Source of the DNA: Nocardioides glacieisoli
Lineage (GTDB): Bacteria; Actinomycetota; Actinomycetes; Propionibacteriales; Nocardioidaceae
DNA: 64,000 bases
Direction: 5' to 3'
Assembly: GCF_004137245.1 (NCBI RefSeq)
Contig: NZ_SDWS01000002.1
Coordinates: forward strand, 62,001 to 126,000
Numbering within the stretch: position 1 is the stretch's first letter; every line of letters begins with the position of its first letter. The translations under genes were made by a program, and so were the position numbers. Below are positions 17,806 through 25,830 of the stretch, piece by piece. The notes under the pieces are model-generated. The model saw only the letters and a list, made by a program, of their open reading frames with translations. It had not been told where the DNA came from and did not search any database.

Positions 17806-18654
17806 ATGGCCCACCTCCGGCTCGACCGGCGCGCCCTGCTCGCAGGGCTCGGCGTCGCGGCGCTGGCGGGATGCGCCTCCGAGCCCGGGCCGCCCGGCTC
17901 GCGGACGACCGATGCAGGGGAGCAACCAGTGGCCGGCGGACTCGAGCGGATCACCTACGGCGACGACCCGAGTCAGTGGGTCGACGTCCACACGCCCGAC
18001 GGCACGAGCCGCGGGCTCGTCGTCGTGATCCACGGCGGCTTCTGGAAGGCCGAGTACGGCGCGGAGTACGGCGCCCCGCTGGCGCTGGACCTCGTCGGGC
18101 GCGGCTGGACCGCGGCCAACGTGGAGTACCGCCGGGTCGGCAACGGCGGCGGCTTCCCCGAGACCCTCGACGACATCCACGCAGCCATCGGTGCGGTCGC
18201 GGCCGACGCGGACGGGCCGGTGATCACCCTCGGCCACTCCGCCGGCGGACACCTCGCCACCTGGGCGGGCGCTCGCCAACGCTTCGACCGCTGGGCCGAC
18301 GGACCGGCCCTCACCCACGTGATCAGCCAGGCCGGGGTGCTCGACCTCGAGGCCGCGGTCGCGGACGGGCTCGGCGCCGACGCCGCAGCCGCGTTCCTCG
18401 GCGACGCCGGCGAGACGGCGTACGACCAGGCGGACCCGCTCACGCAGGTGCCGCTCGACGTGCCGATGTGGGCGGTCCACGCGACCGACGACGACATCGT
18501 GCCGTTCAGCCAGGCGACGACCTACGTCGAGGCGGCCACCGCGGCCGGTGCCGAGGCGACCCTCGTCGAGGTGGCGGGCGGGCACTTCGGTGTCATCGAG
18601 CCGACCAGCGATGCCTGGGCTGCCTGCGTGAAGGTCCTCGACACCATCGGCTGA
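17806..18654 (+). CDS. Alpha/beta hydrolase lipoprotein (BD-FAE/kynurenine-formamidase-like)
   Basis: 282 residues. The N-terminus, RLDRRALLAGLGVAALAGC, combines a twin-arginine signal with a lipobox ending at Cys25, so the protein is probably an exported lipoprotein. The hydrolase domain has the HGGFWK oxyanion motif, nucleophile Ser in LGHSAGGHLATWA (about residue 147), an acid in ATDDDIVPF and a His in GGHFGVIEP. The H-G-G-F-W start resembles formamidase/esterase relatives such as kynurenine formamidase. The substrate is unknown. Confidence 0.85.
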   Translation: MAHLRLDRRALLAGLGVAALAGCASEPGPPGSRTTDAGEQPVAGGLERITYGDDPSQWVDVHTPDGTSRGLVVVIHGGFWKAEYGAEYGAPLALDLVGRGWTAANVEYRRVGNGGGFPETLDDIHAAIGAVAADADGPVITLGHSAGGHLATWAGARQRFDRWADGPALTHVISQAGVLDLEAAVADGLGADAAAAFLGDAGETAYDQADPLTQVPLDVPMWAVHATDDDIVPFSQATTYVEAATAAGAEATLVEVAGGHFGVIEPTSDAWAACVKVLDTIG

Positions 18655-18659
18655 CCCAC

Positions 18660-18727
18660 CGGGATAGTCCGCTGCAAGAGCCGGGCTCGGAGCCAACAAC
18701 ACCGGCCATCTGCAGCGGACTATTCCG
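18660..18727. repeat. 68-bp imperfect inverted repeat (long hairpin)
   Basis: ATAGTCCGCTGCA (18664-18676) and TGCAGCGGACTAT (18711-18723) pair perfectly. Four outer positions extend the stem to 17 pairs with one G:T. The 34-base loop contains a smaller hairpin, GAGCC-G-GGCTC. It begins five bases after the hydrolase stop. It may be a terminator or a small non-autonomous element. Confidence 0.6.
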
Positions 18728-18766
18728 ACAGGGCTGTGGAGGACCGCCGCCGGATAGCCTCGGCAC

Positions 18767-19108
18767 GTGCCCGCCCGTCTCAAGGTCCTCACCCCCGAGC
18801 AGCTCGCGGTCGCCGACACCAGTTCCGACACCAAGGCGCTGGTCAAGCACTACCTCGCCGTCCTCGAGCAGCGCGCCCCCGGCAGGTCGGTCGAGGTCCG
18901 GGTACCGCCCTTCGCCGCGGTGCAGGTGGTTCCGGGTGTCCGTCACACGCGGGGCACCCCGCCGGCCGTGGTCGAGACCGACGCCGAGACCTGGCTCGCG
19001 GTCGCGACCGGTCGTACGACCTGGCACGAGGCGGTCGACAGCGGCAAGGTCGTCGCCAGCGGCGAGCGCACCGACCTGTCGACCTACTTGCCCCTCACGA
19101 CGGACTAG
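18767..19108 (+). CDS. Sterol-carrier-like (SCP2 family) protein
   Basis: A 113-residue protein starting at GTG 18767. The C-terminal half has the pattern of the short actinobacterial sterol carrier family: VVETDAETWLAVATGRTTWH, then EAVDSGKVVASGERTDLSTY. The N-terminal part (VLTPEQLAVADTSSDTKALV) is also typical. These proteins are small lipid-binding folds and often lie near purine genes in actinobacteria. The ligand is unknown. Confidence 0.85.
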   Translation: MPARLKVLTPEQLAVADTSSDTKALVKHYLAVLEQRAPGRSVEVRVPPFAAVQVVPGVRHTRGTPPAVVETDAETWLAVATGRTTWHEAVDSGKVVASGERTDLSTYLPLTTD

Positions 19109-19118
19109 CCTCCGCACC

Positions 19119-19925
19119 ATGCACGTGAGCTCCCTCGGTTTCCGCACCGACCTGGCCCTGCTGACCTCCTCGGGCAGCGTGGTGGAGGACCGCGGCACGC
19201 ACCTGGTGGTCCGCTCGCCGGACAACCCGTCCTACTTCTGGGGCAACTTCATCCTCCTCGCCCAGCCGCCCGTGCCGGGTGGGGAGAAGGAGGTGGTGGG
19301 CGCGTTCCACACCGAGTTCCCGCTGGCCGACCACGTCAGCATCGGCATCGACACCGCCGACCTCACCGACGAGGCACGCGCCGCCTTCGAGGCCGCCGGG
19401 ATGACGGTGGACGTCGCCACGGTGCTCACGGCCGGCTCGCTCGTCGCACCCCGTGAGGTCGAGGCGGAGCTCCACGAGCTGACGAGCGACGACGACTGGG
19501 AGGCGCGGGCGCGGCTGAGCCAGCAGCTCTACCCGCAGACGTCCGAGGAGGCGTTCATGACGTTCGCCCGCCAGAAGAACGCCCAGGAGCGCCGGCTCGT
19601 CGACGCCGGTCGCGGCACTCGGTTCGGCGCGTTCGTCGACGGCGCGCTCGTCTCGACGGCCGGCATCTTCGTCACCGAGGAGGGCGTCGCGCGCTACCAG
19701 AGCGTCGAGACGCACACCGACCACCGTCGCAAGGGCCTTGCCGCGGCCGTGGTCCACGCGGCCGGTCAGCACGGCCTCGACCGGCTCGGCGTACGCACCC
19801 TCGTCATCGTCGCCGACACCGACGGGGACGCGATCGGGATCTACCGCCGGCTGGGCTTCGCCGACCTCGAGCGCCAGCTGATGATGGAGAAGCGCAGCGG
19901 CGAGTGGGCGTCGATGGACGCCTGA
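19119..19925 (+). CDS. GNAT family N-acetyltransferase
   Basis: 268 residues from ATG 19119. The C-terminal half is a GNAT fold with the acetyl-CoA-binding motif THTDHRRKGLAAAVVHAAGQ (about 204-223), followed by DGDAIGIYRRLGFADLERQ. The N-terminal 130 residues form a separate domain (FRTDLALLTSSGSVVEDRGT and NPSYFWGNFILLAQPP) seen in two-part acetyltransferases. The substrate is not indicated. Confidence 0.88.
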   Translation: MHVSSLGFRTDLALLTSSGSVVEDRGTHLVVRSPDNPSYFWGNFILLAQPPVPGGEKEVVGAFHTEFPLADHVSIGIDTADLTDEARAAFEAAGMTVDVATVLTAGSLVAPREVEAELHELTSDDDWEARARLSQQLYPQTSEEAFMTFARQKNAQERRLVDAGRGTRFGAFVDGALVSTAGIFVTEEGVARYQSVETHTDHRRKGLAAAVVHAAGQHGLDRLGVRTLVIVADTDGDAIGIYRRLGFADLERQLMMEKRSGEWASMDA

Positions 19926-19948
19926 GGACCCCGTCCTAGGGTGTCCAC

Positions 19949-21295
19949 ATGACTGTCGACATCCCCGCTCGTCTCGCCGAGGTCATGCCCGGCATCCGCC
20001 GCGACCTCGAGGACCTGGTCCGCATCGAGTCGGTGTCCGCCGACCCGGCTCGCGCCGGTGAGGTCGAGCGCAGCGCCGAGGCGACGCGCGACCTCTTCGC
20101 GGCCGAGGGCTTCGAGGCCGAGATCGTGCGGGCGTACGACGGTGCCCCGCCGGCCGTGATCGCGAAGAAGGCCGGCCCCGAGGGTGCGCCCACCGTCCTG
20201 CTCTACGCCCACCACGACGTCCAGCCGGAGAACGACCACGCCGACTGGGACTCCCCGCCGTGGGAGCCCACCGAGCGCGGCGACCGGCTCTACGGCCGAG
20301 GTGCCGCCGACGACAAGGCCGGCATCGCCGCCCACCTCGGCGCGGTCCGGATCTTCGGCGACGAGCTGCCGGTCAACCTGGTGATGTTCATCGAGGGCGA
20401 GGAGGAGGTCGGCTCCGACACCCTCGTCGAGCTGCTCAACGCCCACAAGGACCGCCTCGAGGCCGACGTGATCGTCATCGCCGACTCCGGGAACTGGGAC
20501 ATCGGCGAGCCCGCGCTCACCACGAGCCTGCGCGGCCTGGTGCGGATGGACGTCGAGGTCCGCACTCTGACCCATGCCGTGCACAGCGGCATGTGGGGCG
20601 GCCTCGTGCCCGACTCGATCATGACGTTGAGCCGCCTCATCGCCAGCCTCAACAACGACGACGGCAGCGTCGCGATCGAGGGCCTCCACTCCGGTCCGGC
20701 CGCCGACGTGGAGTATCCCGAGGCCCGGCTGCGCGCCGAGTCCGGCGCCGCCGAGGGCATCGAGTGGATCGGCACCGGCAGCGTCGTCGAGCGGCTCTGG
20801 ACCCAGCCCGCGCTCTCGATCACCGGCCTCGACGCACCCAAGGTCGAGGGCGCCTCCAACACCCTCGTCCCGGCCGCCCGCTGCCGGATCAGCCTCCGAA
20901 TCGCTCCCGGCGACACCACCGCCAACGCGGTGCAGGCCCTCCAGGCCCACCTCGAGAAGCACGTCGCGTGGGGCGCCACCCTCACCACGACGGTCGTCGA
21001 CACCGGCGAGGCGACGCAGATCGACGCGAGCGGACCGGCGTACGACGCCGCGCGTGCCGCGTTCGCCGAGGCCTGGGACGGCACGGCTCCCGTCGACATG
21101 GGTGTCGGCGGCTCCATCCCGTTCATCGCCGAGTTCCTCGAGGCCTTCCCGCAGGCGAGCGTGCTCGTCACCGGCGTCGAGGACCCCGACACCCGCGCCC
21201 ACGGCGCCAACGAGGGCCTGCACCTCGCGGAGTTCGAGAAGGTCGTCAAGGCCGAGGCCTTCCTGCTGCGCAACCTCGGCGAGCTCCCCCGCTGA
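19949..21295 (+). CDS. M20 family metallopeptidase (dipeptidase)
   Basis: 448 residues with the M20 metal-binding pattern: YAHHDVQP (first His/Asp), GRGAADDKAGIAAHLGAVR (bridging Asp), IEGEEEVGSDTL (catalytic and metal Glu), VIADSG, and a late His in DTRAHGANEGLHLAEF. A lid/dimerisation insert lies about 190-350. It probably hydrolyses dipeptides or N-acylated amino acids in the cytoplasm. The start is ATG 19949. The downstream ATG shares one base with its TGA. Confidence 0.93.
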   Translation: MTVDIPARLAEVMPGIRRDLEDLVRIESVSADPARAGEVERSAEATRDLFAAEGFEAEIVRAYDGAPPAVIAKKAGPEGAPTVLLYAHHDVQPENDHADWDSPPWEPTERGDRLYGRGAADDKAGIAAHLGAVRIFGDELPVNLVMFIEGEEEVGSDTLVELLNAHKDRLEADVIVIADSGNWDIGEPALTTSLRGLVRMDVEVRTLTHAVHSGMWGGLVPDSIMTLSRLIASLNNDDGSVAIEGLHSGPAADVEYPEARLRAESGAAEGIEWIGTGSVVERLWTQPALSITGLDAPKVEGASNTLVPAARCRISLRIAPGDTTANAVQALQAHLEKHVAWGATLTTTVVDTGEATQIDASGPAYDAARAAFAEAWDGTAPVDMGVGGSIPFIAEFLEAFPQASVLVTGVEDPDTRAHGANEGLHLAEFEKVVKAEAFLLRNLGELPR

Positions 21296-21762
21296 TGGCC
21301 ACCTTCCGTGCGCGCAACAGCTCATCCGCCGTGCTTCGCTCGTCGCGGAGCGAGGTGTGGGCCGCCCTGACCGACGCCGACCTGATCGCGAAGATCACTC
21401 CCTACGTCACCTCGATCACCGTCGACGGCGACCGGTGGGTGTGGCGCCTGGCCACCATCCCGGTGCTCGGGCTGTCGGTGGCGCCGGCCTTCACGGAGGT
21501 GATGGAGCTCCACCCCGAGGAGCGGATCGAGTTCACCCATGATCCGGCGCGGTCCGACGAGATGACCTCGGTCAACGGCACCTACGTCCTCTCCGACCAC
21601 GCGGGCGGCGGCACCGAGGTCGGCATCGACCTCGAGATCGCCTGCAGCCTCCCGCTCCCCGGTCTGGCCCGGCCGGCGGTCGAGCGCGTGATGGCCGGGG
21701 TCGTGAAGCACATGGGCGCGGTCTTCTCCCGCAACCTGCTCAAGCACCTGGGCGAAGCGTGA
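21295..21762 (+). CDS. SRPBCC family protein
   Basis: 155 residues, starting at an ATG that overlaps the peptidase stop (TGATG). Features of the SRPBCC fold are the N-terminal strand and helix (SSAVLRSSRSEVWAALTDAD), a strand-rich centre (WVWRLATIPVLGLSVAPAFT, then VMELHPEERIEFTHDP) and a long C-terminal helix (ERVMAGVVKHMGAVFSRNLL). It resembles CoxG/polyketide-cyclase-like members. The stop overlaps the next gene's GTG (GTGA). Confidence 0.85.
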   Translation: MATFRARNSSSAVLRSSRSEVWAALTDADLIAKITPYVTSITVDGDRWVWRLATIPVLGLSVAPAFTEVMELHPEERIEFTHDPARSDEMTSVNGTYVLSDHAGGGTEVGIDLEIACSLPLPGLARPAVERVMAGVVKHMGAVFSRNLLKHLGEA

Positions 21763-22799
21763 GGGTTCTGATCCTCGGCGCCACCGGCTACGTCGGCTCG
21801 CGCCTCGTCCCGCACCTGCTCGACCTCGGCCACGAGGTCGTCGCGGCGTCGTCCTCGCCGCCCGACCCCGACCGCTTCGGCTGGGACGAGCGGGTCGAGG
21901 CGGTCCGCTGCGACGTGACCGACGCGGCATCGGTCGCACAGGCGGTGCGCGATGTCGACGCCGTCGTCTACCTCGTCCACTCGCTGCAGCGCAGCGACTT
22001 CACCGACCGTGACCGCCTCGGCGCCGAGACCGTCGCGGCCGCCGTCGACGAGCAGGGCGTACGCCGCCTCGTCTACCTGTCCGGCCTGGTGCCCGACGCG
22101 CCCGAGAGCGAGCTGTCGGCCCACATCACGAGCCGCCTCGAGGTCGAGCGGATCCTGCTCCGCACCGGCGCGGAGGCCACGGCCATGCGAGCCGGCGTCG
22201 TCATCGGCGCCGGGTCGACCTCGTTCGAGATCATCCGCCAGATCGCGACGCTCTTCGTCGTGCAGCCGGTGCCGCTCTGGATGAACCACTCGGTCCAGCC
22301 GATCGCCGTCTCCGACGTGCTCCGCGCGATCGCCGAGGCCCTCGAGGACGACGGTCCGCGCGGCGCGGTCGACATCGGCGGCCCCGACGTCCTCACCTAC
22401 CCCCGCCTGATGAGGGCCTGCTCCCGCGGCGCCGGCCTCTCCCGCGTGCGCCTGCCCGCACCGGTCGCCCCCAGCGGGCTCGTCGGGCTCGCCACCGCAC
22501 TGGCCACGACCGCGCCGTTCCACACGGTCACGTCGCTGATCGAGTCGCTGCACCACGACATGGTCTGCCGCCCCGGCCAGACCTGGGCGCCGCGCGACGG
22601 TGCGCCCCTGCTCGGCCTCGCCGAGGCAGTCGGCCTCGCGAGCGATCCGGCGTACGACGGACCCGAGGGCGCGCTGCCCTCCGACCCGGCGTGGACGCGC
22701 CCGCACCGTCTCCTCGACGCTCTGCCGATGCCGGCCACCACCCGCGCGGCTGCGCGGCTCGCCCTCCACCGCATCCAGACCCTCCTCCCCGACATCTGA
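21759..22799 (+). CDS. NAD(P)H-binding atypical SDR / epimerase-like protein
   Basis: 346 residues starting at GTG 21759. The N-terminal Rossmann motif is LILGATGYVGSRLVPHLLDL, followed by the CDVTDAASVAQAV loop and VVYLVHSLQRSDF. The sequence VYLSGLVPDAPESELSAHIT and ERILLRTGAEATAMRAGVVI fit the atypical SDR group related to complex I subunit NDUFA9 and DUF2867-type proteins. It probably binds NAD(P) and may act as a redox enzyme or chaperone. The substrate is unknown. Confidence 0.85.
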   Translation: MRVLILGATGYVGSRLVPHLLDLGHEVVAASSSPPDPDRFGWDERVEAVRCDVTDAASVAQAVRDVDAVVYLVHSLQRSDFTDRDRLGAETVAAAVDEQGVRRLVYLSGLVPDAPESELSAHITSRLEVERILLRTGAEATAMRAGVVIGAGSTSFEIIRQIATLFVVQPVPLWMNHSVQPIAVSDVLRAIAEALEDDGPRGAVDIGGPDVLTYPRLMRACSRGAGLSRVRLPAPVAPSGLVGLATALATTAPFHTVTSLIESLHHDMVCRPGQTWAPRDGAPLLGLAEAVGLASDPAYDGPEGALPSDPAWTRPHRLLDALPMPATTRAAARLALHRIQTLLPDI

Positions 22800-22861
22800 G
22801 GACGCGGCGCACGCCGATCGTCACCTCGGCAGGTATCGCGAGGTGGGACAGACCTTGAACG

Positions 22862-22880
22862 GTGACAGCATGACTGTCAC
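22862..22880. promoter_or_regulatory. Inverted repeat in the promoter region of the molybdenum hydroxylase operon
   Basis: GTGACAG-CATGA-CTGTCAC has 7-base half-sites and lies in the 144-bp gap before the operon. TTGAAC (22855-22860), a possible -35, is just upstream. It is a likely operator for an unidentified regulator. Confidence 0.5.
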
Positions 22881-22943
22881 AGTGGAGGGCGTTCCTGGGG
22901 AGGGACCTTCCGCCGCAGCAGGCCGCCGCGGTCGACAGATCGG

Positions 22944-25301
22944 GTGAACTCGGTGCCCACTGACCCCCGCGAACGCGAACCCTTCGAGACCTCCGCCACC
23001 CCGGTGCCGTACGCCGTCGACCGCCGGCGGTTCGTCGGCTACGTCATCGGCGGCGCGACGCTCGTGGCCGCCGCCGACCTCGTGCTCGCCGACCCCCCGC
23101 CCGCGAACGCGGAGATCCCGACGCTGCCGCAGCCGGCCGAGCTCTACGACCTCAACGACATGCTCACCGACGCCGCGCGGCCGACCGCGAACCTGATCAC
23201 CGTCACGATCAACGAGGACGGCACCGCGAGCTTCGAGCTGCCGCGCGCCGAGGTCGGCCAGGGCATCACCACCTCGACCGCGATGCTGATCGCCGAGGAG
23301 CTCGACCTGCCCGTCGACCGCGTGCGGGTGACGCTCGCGCCGGCGCGCCCCGAGCTGCTCTTCAACCAGCTCACCGGTGGCTCCAACACCACGATCTCGA
23401 CGTACACCCCCATCCGGGTCGCGGCCGCCGTCGCCCGCGTCACGCTGCTCGACGCGGCAGCGATCGTCCTCGGCGACACCGTGGCCGGCCTCGTCGCCAA
23501 GGGTGGCGTGATCACGGCGCGCAACGGATCCTCGGTCACCTACGGCGAGCTGGCCGTCAAGGCCGCGGGCAGCGCCGGGAGCCGGGCCGTCGAGGTCGAG
23601 CTGAAGACCGAGGCCGAGTTCAGCGTGATCGGCACGCCGACCAACCGCATCGACGCCCTGGCCGCCGTCACCGGCCAGAAGGACTACACCACCGACGTCG
23701 CAGTCCCCGACGCGCTGCCGACCATGGTGTGCCGGGCGCCCACGCTCAACGGCACGCCCGTGTCCGTACGCAACCAGGCCCAGGTCGAGGCGATGCCCGG
23801 CGTCACCCACGTCGCCCAGGTGAGCACCGGCGTCGCCGTGCGTGCCGCGACGTTCGGCCAGTGCATCGACGCCGTGCGCGCCCTCGACGTGGCCTGGAAG
23901 GCCGGGCCGGTCGCGGGGGAGAGCGACGCGACGATCCTGCGCAAGGTCCGTTCCGCGCAGCTGCCGATGCCGAAGCTCCCCGACACCCCGCTCGCCCAGA
24001 CCGTCTCGGGCGACTTCACCTTCTGGTTCCGCAGCAACTCCGCGATGGACACCAACAGCGCCATCGCCGATGTCCGGCCCGACGGCGCCACCATCTGGTC
24101 GGGGTTGAAGTCGCCGATCGTCGCCCAGCAGCAGATCGCCCTCAAGCTCGGGATGAGCCCCGACAAGGTGAAGGTCAACGTCGTCACGGCGGGCGGGTCC
24201 TTCGGGCGTCGGCTCTTCTTCGACGCCGCGCTCGAGGCCGCCGAGATCTCGCAGAAGATGGGCGCGCCGGTCAAGCTGATGTGGCACCGCGCCGACGACG
24301 CCCGCGTCGGGCGTACGCACCCGCTCGGCACCTGCCGCGTCCAGGCCACGGTGAGCGGCACCAACGTGCTGGCGTTCAACCAGTCGCTCACCTGCGTCGA
24401 GACCGACTTCCGCCACGGGCTGGGCGAGATCATCACCGCCGCCGCCGCGGACCTCCCGGGCGGCGTCGGCAACCTCGGCTTCGCCGAGACAATCTTCGCC
24501 CTCACCCAGGAGGTGCCCTACGACTTCGGTGCCGTGACCCAGACGCTCGTCGAGACCGACGACCGCTTCAACACGGGGTCGATGCGCAACATCTACTCGC
24601 CCGACGTCCGCGTCGCGAGCGAGCTCGTCGTCGACAAGCTCGCCGCGAAGATGAGGATGGATCCCTACCAGTTCCGCCGGAAGTTCCAGCGCAACGAGCG
24701 GCTCCTCACGGTCCTCGACACCGTCGCCCAGGCCGGCGAGTGGGGTCGGTCGATGCCCACCGGCACCGCGCAGGGCATCGCGATCCACAAGGAGTACAAG
24801 GGCGTCTCGGCCTGCCTGGTCGAGATCGACACCCGCCCCGCGACGACCGGCCGGCAGATCCGCGACGCGGTCACCGGACCGCGTGTCACGCGCGTGACCT
24901 TCGCCATCGACGTGGGCCTCGCGATCAACCCGCGCGGGCTCGAGGCGCAGATGCAGGGCGGGATCAACGACGGCATCGCGCTGGCCCTGACGTCCAGCCT
25001 CCACCTGCGCGACGGGCACTTCCTCGAGGCGAGCTGGGACAACTACTTCTACACGCGGCAGTGGAACACCCCGCCCGACGTCCGCGTGATCGTGGTGCCG
25101 TCCGAGGAGAAGGTCCCCGGCGGCGCCGGCGAGGCAGGCGTCGCCGCGACGTTCGCCGCGGTCGCGTGTGCGTACGCCCGGGCGACCGGCACCATGCCGA
25201 CGCAGTTCCCGATCAACCACGACCAGCTCTCGTTCGAGCCCAAGTCCTTCGTCCCCCCGGTCCCGGAGTCGCCCACCAACGGCCTCGACCTGATCTCCTG
25301 A
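22944..25301 (+). CDS. Molybdopterin-binding large subunit, isoquinoline 1-oxidoreductase-like
   Basis: 785 residues of the xanthine dehydrogenase/aldehyde oxidase superfamily, in the subgroup with separate large and [2Fe-2S] subunits. The N-terminus carries a twin-arginine-like signal, DRRRFVGYVIGGATLVAAAD, so the complex is probably exported folded. Cofactor-binding sequences include ELPRAEVGQGITTSTAMLIA, GGSNTTISTYTPIRVAAAVA, AGGSFGRRLFFDAALEAAEI, and the C-terminal GGAGEAGVAATFAAVACAYA with its catalytic Glu. Start GTG 22944 or 22953 is uncertain. The small subunit follows after 10 bases. No FAD subunit is present, so electrons probably pass to a cytochrome or quinone. The substrate is unknown. 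Confidence 0.9.
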   Translation: MNSVPTDPREREPFETSATPVPYAVDRRRFVGYVIGGATLVAAADLVLADPPPANAEIPTLPQPAELYDLNDMLTDAARPTANLITVTINEDGTASFELPRAEVGQGITTSTAMLIAEELDLPVDRVRVTLAPARPELLFNQLTGGSNTTISTYTPIRVAAAVARVTLLDAAAIVLGDTVAGLVAKGGVITARNGSSVTYGELAVKAAGSAGSRAVEVELKTEAEFSVIGTPTNRIDALAAVTGQKDYTTDVAVPDALPTMVCRAPTLNGTPVSVRNQAQVEAMPGVTHVAQVSTGVAVRAATFGQCIDAVRALDVAWKAGPVAGESDATILRKVRSAQLPMPKLPDTPLAQTVSGDFTFWFRSNSAMDTNSAIADVRPDGATIWSGLKSPIVAQQQIALKLGMSPDKVKVNVVTAGGSFGRRLFFDAALEAAEISQKMGAPVKLMWHRADDARVGRTHPLGTCRVQATVSGTNVLAFNQSLTCVETDFRHGLGEIITAAAADLPGGVGNLGFAETIFALTQEVPYDFGAVTQTLVETDDRFNTGSMRNIYSPDVRVASELVVDKLAAKMRMDPYQFRRKFQRNERLLTVLDTVAQAGEWGRSMPTGTAQGIAIHKEYKGVSACLVEIDTRPATTGRQIRDAVTGPRVTRVTFAIDVGLAINPRGLEAQMQGGINDGIALALTSSLHLRDGHFLEASWDNYFYTRQWNTPPDVRVIVVPSEEKVPGGAGEAGVAATFAAVACAYARATGTMPTQFPINHDQLSFEPKSFVPPVPESPTNGLDLIS

Positions 25302-25311
25302 GGAGCACCTC

Positions 25312-25806
25312 GTGCCTGAACAGACCTTCATCGTCAACGGCGAGCGCGTCACGGTCGACGTCGAGGACGACGTACGACTCCTGTGGGTCCTGCGCGACCT
25401 GCTGGGCATCACCGGCCCGAAGTACGGCTGCGGGATCAACGTGTGCAAGGCCTGCACGTCGCACATCAACGGCAAGGCGTTCAACCCGTGCGCCGTGCCG
25501 GTCGGAAGTATCGGCAGCGAGGACGAGGTGACCACCATCGAGGGCCTCCCGGGCGAGGTGACCGAGCAGCAGCGCGGCGCCAACGGCCTGCACCCGATGC
25601 AGGAGGCGTGGCTGGAGCGCGACGTCGTGCAGTGCGGCTACTGCCAGCCCGGCCAGATCATGGCGGCCGTGGCCCTGGTCAACCGGGTCAAGGCCGAGGG
25701 CCGCCAGGTCACCTCCGCCGACCTCGACACGATCCGCAACATCTGCCGCTGCGGGACCTACACCCGGATCCGCGAGGCGATCACGGACGGCGCGTCGAGG
25801 ATGTGA
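25312..25806 (+). CDS. [2Fe-2S] small subunit of the molybdenum hydroxylase (IorA-like)
   Basis: 164 residues with two iron-sulfur domains. The N-terminal plant-type cluster ligands are in YGCGINVCKACTSHING and the distal Cys of FNPCAVPV. The C-terminal helical cluster ligands are VQCGYCQPGQIM and ICRCGTYTRI. It has no signal peptide of its own and would be carried out by the Tat signal of the large subunit. Start GTG 25312 follows AGGAGC by several bases. It transfers electrons from the molybdenum centre. Confidence 0.95.
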   Translation: MPEQTFIVNGERVTVDVEDDVRLLWVLRDLLGITGPKYGCGINVCKACTSHINGKAFNPCAVPVGSIGSEDEVTTIEGLPGEVTEQQRGANGLHPMQEAWLERDVVQCGYCQPGQIMAAVALVNRVKAEGRQVTSADLDTIRNICRCGTYTRIREAITDGASRM

Positions 25807-25830
25807 GCCGTCGGCCGTAGACTGCGGGTC

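Noticed and set aside
22821..25583. A 920-codon minus-strand open frame opposite the molybdenum hydroxylase genes.
   Set aside because: No domain is recognisable, and the plus strand encodes complete, motif-bearing subunits.
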